A stretch of 64,000 bases of DNA, from assembly GCA_017466325.1 (NCBI GenBank), contig JAFTUK010000005.1, forward strand, positions 1 through 64,000, written 5' to 3'. The notes beneath the pieces were generated by a model. It was not told the DNA's origin. It saw only the letters and a list, made by a program, of their open reading frames with translations, and made no database searches. This document shows, piece after piece, positions 57,685 to 64,000 of the stretch. Both the position numbers and the translations under genes were made by a program. The DNA is from Bacteroidaceae bacterium (GTDB lineage: Bacteria; Bacteroidota; Bacteroidia; Bacteroidales; Bacteroidaceae). Numbering within the stretch: position 1 is the stretch's first letter; every line of letters begins with the position of its first letter.

Positions 57685-57767
57685 TGTTAACGATGTTTTT
57701 GCTGTGAGCATAACGCTTCTGTAATATCGGATTATAGAAGTCCTAATTTGTAAATATTTTACAACTT

Positions 57768-58553
57768 ATGAGTACAAGAGAAGAAAAACTGGCCGCATTC
57801 GGCAGGTTGCTGGATGTGATGGACACCCTGCGCGAGAAGTGCCCATGGGACCGCAAGCAGACGTTTGAAAGTCTGCGCCCCAATACTATAGAAGAGACCT
57901 TTGAACTGTGTGATGCCCTCATCAAGCACGACACCCATGAGATATGCAAGGAACTGGGCGATGTGCTCCTCCACGTGGTGTTCTATGCCAAGATAGGAAG
58001 TGAGGAGGGGCAGTTCGACATTGCCGATGTGTGCAACAAGTTGTGCGACAAACTCATCTTCCGCCACCCCCATGTCTATGGCGAGGCACAGGCACAGTCG
58101 GCTGGCGAGGTGAGCCAACTTTGGGAACAGGTAAAGCAGAAGGAAAAGGACGGCAACAAGACCGTGCTCTCTGGCGTGCCCGAATCGCTGCCCTCGCTCA
58201 TCAAGGCATACCGCATCCAGGACAAGGCACGCAACGTGGGTTTCGACTGGAGCAAGCGCGAAGAGGTTTGGGACAAGGTTCACGAAGAGGTGGACGAACT
58301 ACGCATCGAACTGGAGAAGGACGACAAGGAAAACTCCACCAACGAGTTCGGCGACCTGCTCTTCTCCCTCATCAATGCCTCTCGTCTCTACGGTATCAAC
58401 CCCGACAATGCACTGGAGCGCACCAACCGCAAGTTCATCAGCCGCTTCTCCTATGTGGAGCAGCGTGCCAAGGAGCAAGGCAAGGAACTGGGGGACATGA
58501 CCTTGGAGGAAATGGACAGGCTTTGGAATGAGGCAAAGGAAAAGGGCAAGTAG
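57768..58553 (+). CDS. mazG: MazG nucleoside triphosphate pyrophosphohydrolase
   Basis: House-cleaning enzyme hydrolysing NTPs to NMP and pyrophosphate. The 261 residues carry two MazG repeats: LREKCPWDRKQTFESLRPNTIEETFEL (about 19-45) with EELGDVLLHVVFYA-like KELGDVLLHVVF, and a second with EEVDELRIELEKD and NEFGDLLFSLINASR (about 188-202). It stands free between the DUF3990 module and the EreA-like gene. Confidence 0.94.
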   Translation: MSTREEKLAAFGRLLDVMDTLREKCPWDRKQTFESLRPNTIEETFELCDALIKHDTHEICKELGDVLLHVVFYAKIGSEEGQFDIADVCNKLCDKLIFRHPHVYGEAQAQSAGEVSQLWEQVKQKEKDGNKTVLSGVPESLPSLIKAYRIQDKARNVGFDWSKREEVWDKVHEEVDELRIELEKDDKENSTNEFGDLLFSLINASRLYGINPDNALERTNRKFISRFSYVEQRAKEQGKELGDMTLEEMDRLWNEAKEKGK

Positions 58554-58610
58554 CTGTGTCTGCTTTTCCGTTATCTCGTTGCCAGAACATTGGAATATTC
58601 TGTATGCGTT

Positions 58611-59780
58611 ATGAAGAAGAGAATTGCTTTTTGGTTTTGTGTTCTCTGCGCAACCTTGTCCGGTTATGCCCAATCCTCGTCATTGCAAGACTATGTGACA
58701 AGTGTAAGGGCGAAATCATGCGCCCCTGTAGACTATATATTCAAACTGTTTGAACACTCCGATATCGTAGTGATTGGAGAAAGTGACCACAGAGATACCA
58801 CACAGTATGAACTGATATTGGACATATTGCGTGATGCTCGTTTTGCCAAGGAGATAGGTTATGTGTATACCGAAGTAGGATGTGTAAACAGAACAAAAGA
58901 TGTAAACAGATTACTTCAGAGGAAATACAAGACAGCTCAGGCATTCAACGATGCCCTCTATACATACCTTCGTAACGAGGATTTCAATCCGCTTTGGGAT
59001 AAGTACAACCGTGTACAGTTCCTTCGGGGACTTTATGGAATAAATCGTTCCAACAGACATAAGATTACATTGGGATTGACGGATTGTAATTTCTCGTGGG
59101 ATAAAATCAAGACCGCCCAAGAGTATCGGGACTTCGACGATTCTCCGGCTTGCGCTTACCGCGACTCCACGATGTCTTTGCATTTTGCAGAAATGTATGC
59201 CAAGCAAAAACCTAAGAATGGCAAGCGAAAGGCTCTGATAATAACCAATCATCCCCATGCTTTGAATGCCGCTTTTGCTAGTAAAGACTATCATCGCCAG
59301 GGCAAATGGCTCAAGGAACTCTATGGTGAGGATAATGTGAAGATAGTGATGCTCAACTGGACAGAATACACCCAAAAGGAGCAGATGCCACTGGTTGCAA
59401 GTGGATTGTGGGATGCTGCGTTTGAGGTCATGGAGTGTCAGCCTTTTGGTATGGATATAAAGGAAACTCCTTTTGGCAGAGAACCATATTTTAACACTCG
59501 ATATGGTGAATTGAAATGGGAAGATATTGCCGATGGCATAATTTATTACAAACCAATTTATGAGTTGGTGCTGACAATAGGCATTCCAGGTATCGTAAGC
59601 GTAGACTTTGAAGAGGAACTTATGCGTAGGATTCGTATTTATTTCGAGGCGATGGATAGACCTGTTCCCACATTGGAAGAAGCAAAGCCGATGTACGACA
59701 GGTTCTTGTCTTTCCCCGGTACTTATCCGCAGTCACCTCATAGCGTGCGAGACACGATTCGCCGTTTGATTACAGAATAG
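58611..59780 (+). CDS. Exported EreA/ChaN-like superfamily protein
   Basis: The 389-residue protein has a signal peptide (IAFWFCVLCATLSGYAQ) and a domain of the erythromycin esterase/ChaN/TraB superfamily, with the hallmark VVIGESDHRDTTQYELILDILRD (about 51-73, GE and H) and VYTEVGCV. The AIITNHPHAL segment holds further His. The function in secreted relatives is unknown; resistance should not be assumed. It is somewhat AT-rich. Confidence 0.78.
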   Translation: MKKRIAFWFCVLCATLSGYAQSSSLQDYVTSVRAKSCAPVDYIFKLFEHSDIVVIGESDHRDTTQYELILDILRDARFAKEIGYVYTEVGCVNRTKDVNRLLQRKYKTAQAFNDALYTYLRNEDFNPLWDKYNRVQFLRGLYGINRSNRHKITLGLTDCNFSWDKIKTAQEYRDFDDSPACAYRDSTMSLHFAEMYAKQKPKNGKRKALIITNHPHALNAAFASKDYHRQGKWLKELYGEDNVKIVMLNWTEYTQKEQMPLVASGLWDAAFEVMECQPFGMDIKETPFGREPYFNTRYGELKWEDIADGIIYYKPIYELVLTIGIPGIVSVDFEEELMRRIRIYFEAMDRPVPTLEEAKPMYDRFLSFPGTYPQSPHSVRDTIRRLITE

Positions 59781-59858
59781 CAATCCATAAATATACTGCT
59801 ATATGAACACCGCAACCGATACCATAGTACTCAAAAAGAGAAGGAAGAATCTGATACT

Positions 59859-59987
59859 ATGGATTCTGGGTATTGCATATTTGGATTGTTATATTATGCC
59901 GTGATATTAGAGGCGCTAAGAAAGGTTGGTATAAAGGACGCATACAAGTTCGACACGTACATAGAATCGTTTGACCTCAATGATTGA
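59859..59987 (+). CDS. Short reading frame, remnant or small protein
   Basis: A 42-codon frame MDSGYCIFGLLYYAVILEAL onward, ending YIESFDLND. It is in the same frame as the EreA-like gene upstream, and the frame is open from that gene's stop. An overlapping 33-codon frame at 59803 has a hydrophobic segment. Either could be the decayed end of a gene. I do not recognise a family. Confidence 0.3.
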   Translation: MDSGYCIFGLLYYAVILEALRKVGIKDAYKFDTYIESFDLND

Positions 59988-60080
59988 CGAGTCCTCGTAT
60001 TAGGAGGACTCGAGTACTCTTAATACGAGGACTGCAATCCTCTTACTATAAGGACTGGAGTCCTCGTAGTATGAGGACTG
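59988..60080. repeat. AGTCCTCGTA-type palindrome cluster
   Basis: Imperfect repeats GAGTCCTCGTATTAGGAGGA, CGAGTACTCTTAATACGAGG, GCAATCCTCTTACTATAAGG and GGAGTCCTCGTAGTATGAGG follow each other, each a near-palindrome of about 21 bases separated by ACTG. The spacing and style match the CAGTACTCTC cluster at 15.5 kb. Confidence 0.75.
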
Positions 60081-60093
60081 GGATGTTTTGAGA

Positions 60094-60129
60094 GCCCCTC
60101 AATCCCCCTGCAGGGGGACTGAGGGGGGC
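60094..60129. repeat. GC palindrome, possible terminator of the esterase gene
   Basis: CCCCTCAATCCCCCTG pairs with CAGGGGGACTGAGGGG, a 16-base stem. It lies 9 bases after the esterase stop (minus strand). Confidence 0.6.
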
Positions 60130-60138
60130 CTTCTCCTT

Positions 60139-60954
60139 TCACCATTTAGGGAATCTGTCGGCGAAGTAGAGGAACTGGTACTTGACGGCGTTGAGCCAGT
60201 AGGGCCAGTTGTGGGCCCCGGGACGGGAGTGAAATTCGTGTGGAATCTTTTCCTGAAGGAGTTTTTCGTGCATGTTGCAGTTGACCTTATAGAAAAAGTC
60301 TTCGGTGCCGCAATCGAAGATGATGTTCATGGTGCCGGGTTTGAGCAGATGGGTGAGGTTGATGACGGTGTTCTCGTCCCAAAGTCGGGTGTTTTCCTCA
60401 TAGGTGCCCAAACGGCCAGCTATGTTCCAGTTCTTGGTGAAGGGACGGAAGTCCAGCCCGCCGGACATGCTGCCCATGTTGCCGAAAGTATCCTGATGGC
60501 GCATGGCCAGATAGAAGGCTCCGTGTCCGCCCATGGAGAGTCCGGTAATGGCTCGGCAGGCTCTGTCGGCGATGGTGGAGTAGGCAGTGTCGATGTGTGC
60601 AACGAGTTCCTTGGCAACGAAGGTTTCGTAGCGGTATTCGGGAGTTACTGGGCTATCGAAGTACCAGCTGTCGCGTGCTCCGTCGGGCATGACAACGATG
60701 AGGTTGTACTGGTCGGCCAATTGTCCTACGACACCGCCCTGTGCCCATACGGTGTGGTTGCCGCCATATCCGTGGAGAAGGTAGATGACGGGGTAGGACT
60801 GCTGGGTGCTATACCCCTCTGGAGTGATGACGGTAACGAGGACGTCCTTATTCATACTATTGCTCTTGACGGCTATTTCCTTCTGCTCGAAGGCGAAGAT
60901 ACTCGTTGTGAGGAACAGAAGGGCAAAGAGGGAAATGAGGTTCTTGTTTTTCAT
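60139..60954 (-). CDS. Exported esterase (CE1-type, alpha/beta hydrolase)
   Basis: The 271 residues have a signal peptide (LFALLFLTTSIFAFEQ), YPVIYLLHGYGGNHTVW (about 54-70), the nucleophile elbow GLSMGGHGA (Ser about 140) and the late GAHNWPYW with the catalytic His; Asp is likely in DCGTEDFFY. It belongs with feruloyl/acetylxylan esterases and esterase D-like enzymes; the substrate cannot be told. The next gene upstream is a GH89 enzyme in the same direction. Confidence 0.9.
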   Translation of the reverse strand: MKNKNLISLFALLFLTTSIFAFEQKEIAVKSNSMNKDVLVTVITPEGYSTQQSYPVIYLLHGYGGNHTVWAQGGVVGQLADQYNLIVVMPDGARDSWYFDSPVTPEYRYETFVAKELVAHIDTAYSTIADRACRAITGLSMGGHGAFYLAMRHQDTFGNMGSMSGGLDFRPFTKNWNIAGRLGTYEENTRLWDENTVINLTHLLKPGTMNIIFDCGTEDFFYKVNCNMHEKLLQEKIPHEFHSRPGAHNWPYWLNAVKYQFLYFADRFPKW

Positions 60955-60955
60955 A

Positions 60956-60983
60956 GAGATTAGATTACAGATAGCAGATTACA
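60956..60983 (-). repeat. Four heptamers upstream of the esterase gene
   Basis: Plus strand GAGATTA, GATTACA, GATAGCA, GATTACA, starting 1 base from the ATG. GATTACA is shared with the tract before GH89. Confidence 0.75.
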
Positions 60984-61031
60984 GAAGTGTAAGTATGTGG
61001 TTTAGAGTTTAGAGATTTCGTTCCTACCGTG

Positions 61032-63185
61032 CTATTCCGAGAAGTATTTCCGGTAAAGTTCGTTTGCTATGTCGATTGGGTTCTCCTTTGGAGCCTTGGT
61101 GATGGTCTTCTGGTGTGTCCAGTTCTCTTCCCACCTGAACCATTCGGCAGATGTGATGCTTCTGCCCTCTTCCAGAGCCTGGAAGAACATCCGCCAGCGA
61201 GCCAGGTAGAAGTCGCCCAGCATGCCGCCCCACTGACGGCTGGAGTAGTCGTGCAACCTTCCCTGCTCGGCACATTTCTCGGGTCCCCACACGGAAATCA
61301 GCGTGCGGGCATTCCATTCCATCCAGTCGCGGTCGGCCTCGGTGGTACCCTCCACCTCATCGCAGATGCTCCTTGCCGAAGAGGTCCATCTGTCCAGTTT
61401 GAACAGGTCTATCTGTGATACGAGGTGGTCCACATCGGCCACCATTCCCAGGAAGGTGGTGTACTGCTTGCGGAAAGTCTCCATCTTGCCGCTCTTGTAA
61501 CTGGCGGCAATGTCCTTGAGCAGGTAATAGGTGGAGTCGGTCAGTGTCTGTCGCACCACATCGGCAATGTCGTGCTCATAGTTGGGATTGCCTTGCAGGC
61601 GCTCCCTTTCCCTCAGCATCTGTTCGGCAGCCTTGCGCACCATGCGTATGTCGTGGAATATCTGGCATGTGCCCCATCCCGAGACACGTCTCACATCCAG
61701 TGCGGGACGAGCACAGATTACAGCCTCCACGTCCTGCGACGGGTTGGGGCAGTTCAGCACCGATTGCGTCAGCAGATGCCATCCCCTTTCCATAGCCTCG
61801 CTCTTCACGCCGTAGCGTGCCTGGGAGTATCTGTCCACCCAATCCTTGCCCTCTTCGCGCTTCATCCAGGGGAGTTCGAACAGCAGGTCGTAGAGTATGG
61901 GGCAGGTCTCCAGTCCCTCGGGTGTGGCACCTATGCCCTTCACGCCGTCGGGATATTTCTCCAGAGCCCTGTAGTAGTTCTCCAGCATTGGCTGGAAGCG
62001 TCCGTGCATGCCCGTCTTGCCTCCGAAGTTGTGTAGCATGCACCACAGGAAGTCGTGTCCCTCGTAGCCTCTCTCCTCCCATTTTGCCAAACCGTCGGAA
62101 TACAGGTCCAGCACTATGAAGCCACCCTTGGGGATGGTGTCCAGAGCCTCCTTGCGAGGATTGCGGTCCCAACTCTGTATCACCCACTTGGCACCGGGCG
62201 AATGCTTCTGCATCTCCCCGTATATGGTGGTGAAGGCCTCCTTCAGATTGATGCCGTCTGTGCGTCCGCCCTCGTGGAAGGGGTCCATGCTGTAGTATTT
62301 CGACTTGCCCATCACCTTTTCCAGGTGCTTGTAGTAGAGCCGAGCCATCTCCTTGTACTTCTCGTCCGAAGGCAGTTGGAACAACGGGCGCCGGAATCCC
62401 GAGCACCACCATCCCTGGTCAATGGCCTCCACTCCCAGTTTCTCCCTGGCATTGCTGGGCAGTATGCTGCCGTATCCGGGCAGTACGGGTTCCATGCCCA
62501 CGTCCCTCATTCGTTCCAGCACGAACTTGCACAGGCGCTCCTGCCTATCGTACCACCAGTCGGGGTTAGGTCCGCCCCAACCCTCCAGGTTGTTCATCAG
62601 CCACCAAGCCTGAAAGCCTGGTCCAGCCACAAATCTGTCTATCTCCTCCCTGGTGTAGCCAGCCTCGTCAAGCACGTTCTTCCACACCACATCCGTGCCC
62701 ACCAGTGCCAAGGGGATGTTTATGCCATGCAAGGCCATCCAGTCAATTTCCTGTTCCCATCGCTCCCGGGTCCAAAAGGCAATGGAATAGGAGTAGGTGC
62801 AATAGTTCAGATAGTACCTGTAGTCGGCACTGCACTCGCGCCTCTCCGTCTGCTGGGGCAAGGGGAATACCACCTTGGACATGTCCGTGGTCAGGTTGTT
62901 CCACGCCAGGTTTATGTGGGCATAGTGGTTCAGGTACCACCCAATGCCGGTGGTCAGTGCGCTCAGCGAATTTGCCTGGATATAGGGTTTCCCACGTTTC
63001 GTGCTGATTTCAAACACATCCTTTCCGTCCTTGGAAAGCGAGCGTTTCACGCGAGTCTCTATACGTTCGGAGGTTCCCTCGCCACCGATTCTGTCCAGCA
63101 AGGCACAGACCTGTGCCGGATTCTTCTCTGCAAAGGCAATGAGGGCAAATGCAGCCATCATCAGGAGTAAGAGGTATTTTTTCAT
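61032..63185 (-). CDS. Alpha-N-acetylglucosaminidase, GH89
   Basis: Removes terminal alpha-N-acetylglucosamine, as on gastric mucin. The 717 residues have a signal peptide and the three GH89 regions: N-terminal domain (about 20-120), TIM barrel (about 130-430: YYLNYCTYSYSIAFWTRERWEQEIDWMALHGINIPLALVG, NLEGWGGPNPDWW, YYSMDPFHEGG) and the C-terminal helical domain (about 440-715) with AWDRNP-like SWDRNPRKE. Together with the esterase and beta-galactosidase it suggests growth on host or plant glycans. Confidence 0.94.
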   Translation of the reverse strand: MKKYLLLLMMAAFALIAFAEKNPAQVCALLDRIGGEGTSERIETRVKRSLSKDGKDVFEISTKRGKPYIQANSLSALTTGIGWYLNHYAHINLAWNNLTTDMSKVVFPLPQQTERRECSADYRYYLNYCTYSYSIAFWTRERWEQEIDWMALHGINIPLALVGTDVVWKNVLDEAGYTREEIDRFVAGPGFQAWWLMNNLEGWGGPNPDWWYDRQERLCKFVLERMRDVGMEPVLPGYGSILPSNAREKLGVEAIDQGWWCSGFRRPLFQLPSDEKYKEMARLYYKHLEKVMGKSKYYSMDPFHEGGRTDGINLKEAFTTIYGEMQKHSPGAKWVIQSWDRNPRKEALDTIPKGGFIVLDLYSDGLAKWEERGYEGHDFLWCMLHNFGGKTGMHGRFQPMLENYYRALEKYPDGVKGIGATPEGLETCPILYDLLFELPWMKREEGKDWVDRYSQARYGVKSEAMERGWHLLTQSVLNCPNPSQDVEAVICARPALDVRRVSGWGTCQIFHDIRMVRKAAEQMLRERERLQGNPNYEHDIADVVRQTLTDSTYYLLKDIAASYKSGKMETFRKQYTTFLGMVADVDHLVSQIDLFKLDRWTSSARSICDEVEGTTEADRDWMEWNARTLISVWGPEKCAEQGRLHDYSSRQWGGMLGDFYLARWRMFFQALEEGRSITSAEWFRWEENWTHQKTITKAPKENPIDIANELYRKYFSE

Positions 63186-63189
63186 ATTA

Positions 63190-63221
63190 GATTACAATTA
63201 GATTACAGATTACAGATTACA
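63190..63221 (-). repeat. GATTACA heptamers upstream of GH89
   Basis: GATTACA, ATTA, GATTACA, GATTACA, GATTACA on the plus strand, ending 5 bases from the ATG (minus strand). Confidence 0.8.
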
Positions 63222-63299
63222 AAAAGAAGGTTTCATTAGTGCGTAACAGTCTAATGAACCGATTTGGGATTATTGTCAATCAGCAGGCAAAATTTCCGT

Positions 63300-63817
63300 T
63301 TACTCTATCACGGCTGCATAGCCGCCGTTGCGTACCATGCGTACCTTGATGGTGTCGCCTTTGCGCACCTGGCGGGAGGACTTGGTGTAGTGCATGGCCT
63401 GGCGGTCGGCATTGATGCCGTCCTCAAAGGAGTTGAGGGTGAAGGTCTGTCCATCGGGCAGGAAGTCGAGGGTGATTTCCACCTCGAGAGCCTCCTTGCG
63501 CTCGCCAGTGATCCCGCCGAGGAACCATCTGCCGGCATTGCGCTTGGCCACAAGAAGATGGTCGCCCAGGCGGGCTGAGAGCACCCGGGTGTCGTCCCAG
63601 AGTGAAGGACTTCCTGCGCACCGAAGACGTCCCATTGCTCATAGTTGATGAGGTTTACGAGTTTGGGGCAGCGCTCTTCCCATCCGTTGCCCCTTTGGCG
63701 GTCGCCCTTGTTGGCATAGCGGATGTTGTAACTGCCTACATGCATGGTGTTTTGTGCCAGCAGGCAAAGTGTGGTGAAAAGAAGAATGAGTACGGAGGAT
63801 AGGCGGCGTTTCTTCAT
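63300..63817 (-). pseudogene. Collapsed fusion: endonuclease/phosphatase N-terminus joined to GH97 C-terminus
   Basis: From the minus-strand ATG at 63817 comes a signal peptide (LSSVLILLFTTLCLLAQ), then the start of an endonuclease/exonuclease/phosphatase domain (MHVGSYNIRYANKGDRQRGN, DVFGAQEVLH). At about 63600 the frame turns to nonsense, while another frame reads SLWDDTRVLSARLGDHLLVAKR and GRWFLGGITGE to KVRMVRNGGYAAVIE, the C-terminal domain of a GH97 alpha-glucosidase. The joint lies in a run where both frames make sense (CACTCTGGGACGAC). The bulk of both genes is missing, so neither product is functional. Confidence 0.85.
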
Positions 63818-63899
63818 GGTAGAGAGGTTTGGGATTTTCATGTTTTAGGCTTTTGGGTTGTTTGACGGCAACAAATGTAGTAAAAAGTACTGAAAAAAG

Positions 63900-63939
63900 C
63901 ACGGGAAAAGACCAATATAGTGCATGGTCCTTTCCCGTG
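63900..63939 (-). terminator. Terminator of the gene entering from the right edge
   Basis: CACGGGAAAAGACCA pairs with TGGTCCTTTCCCGTG; on the minus strand a T run (CTTTTTTC) follows directly. Confidence 0.8.
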
Positions 63940-63970
63940 AAATATGGATTGGGGCATAGGCCCCGTGAAG

Positions 63971-64000
63971 TTAGCCTACTTTTTTCTTTGTCCTTGTCTC
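63971..64000 (-). CDS. Partial gene at the right edge (last nine codons)
   Basis: Read on the minus strand the edge gives ETRTKKKVG and a TAA stop, 31 bases before a clear terminator. The basic ending could be a ribosomal or DNA-binding protein; too little is visible to name it. Confidence 0.4.
   Translation of the reverse strand, partial: ETRTKKKVG

Noticed and set aside
58611..59780. Macrolide esterase (ereA) resistance gene
   Set aside because: Only the superfamily hallmark is visible; the protein is exported and too distant to claim macrolide hydrolysis.

Overview
The window looks like chromosome of a gut- or oral-type Bacteroidales, most likely Prevotellaceae. The reasons are the TAnnTTTG-type -7 boxes in front of many genes, the near absence of strong Shine-Dalgarno sites, the family make-up (BtuG-type surface propeller, a sodium-pump decarboxylase in G-A-B order, OmpA lipoprotein, GHL10, GH89 and GH2 enzymes, CotH protein) and the conserved C-terminal tails ending in GLYIVDGKKVVM-like residues. 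Most genes are moderately GC-rich. Several accessory islands are clearly AT-richer.

Layout. 1-3.2 kb: edge of a transposase, groES-groEL, a YhaM-like OB/HD nuclease. 3.4-13.4 kb: GH2 beta-galactosidase, glutaminase, uvrA (with a repeat inserted in its reading frame), GHL10 hydrolase, SlyD-like isomerase. 13.5-17.5 kb: aroC, then a repeat-rich stretch with a small lipoprotein, a flotillin fragment and a phosphate-type porin. 17.6-24.7 kb: lysS, gpsA, pgi, a HAD phosphatase, a CAT-fold acyltransferase, a DUF4738-like lipoprotein and an OmpA lipoprotein. 24.9-27.3 kb: AT-rich island with an acyltransferase, a structured non-coding block and a small-protein/GNAT pair resembling a toxin-antitoxin module. 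27.3-37.2 kb: asnA, an exported protein, CotH protein, amidase, MCE protein, dnaA, a nitroreductase fused to the C-terminal part of a B12-dependent ribonucleotide reductase, and folB. 37.3-43.1 kb: a cobalamin riboswitch controlling a B12 uptake operon (btuB, btuG, two further surface proteins). 43.2-47.4 kb: sodium-translocating decarboxylase oadG-A-B and a DUF4199 protein. 47.5-51.6 kb: GH16 glucanase whose 3' end is duplicated around an inserted DUF5675 plus twin-paralogue cassette. 51.9-56.6 kb: DUF4923 protein, a membrane protein, valS. 56.8-59.8 kb: DUF3791-DUF3990-small-protein module, mazG, an EreA-like protein. 60.1-64 kb: CE1-type esterase, GH89, and a collapsed fusion of an endonuclease/phosphatase gene with a GH97 gene.

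Two themes run through the window. First, short-period repeat tracts (7-, 9- or 10-bp units) sit directly before the start codons of at least seven genes, and a related heptamer/GC-palindrome element sits inside uvrA. Second, there are several gene chimeras or truncations (nitroreductase-NrdJ, endonuclease-GH97, GH16 tail, flotillin), which point to repeated deletion and recombination. The best candidates for undescribed biology are the GH16-bounded DUF5675/paralogue cassette, the upstream short-period repeats and the uvrA insertion. All function calls come from reading the sequence and remembered families. No database search was possible.
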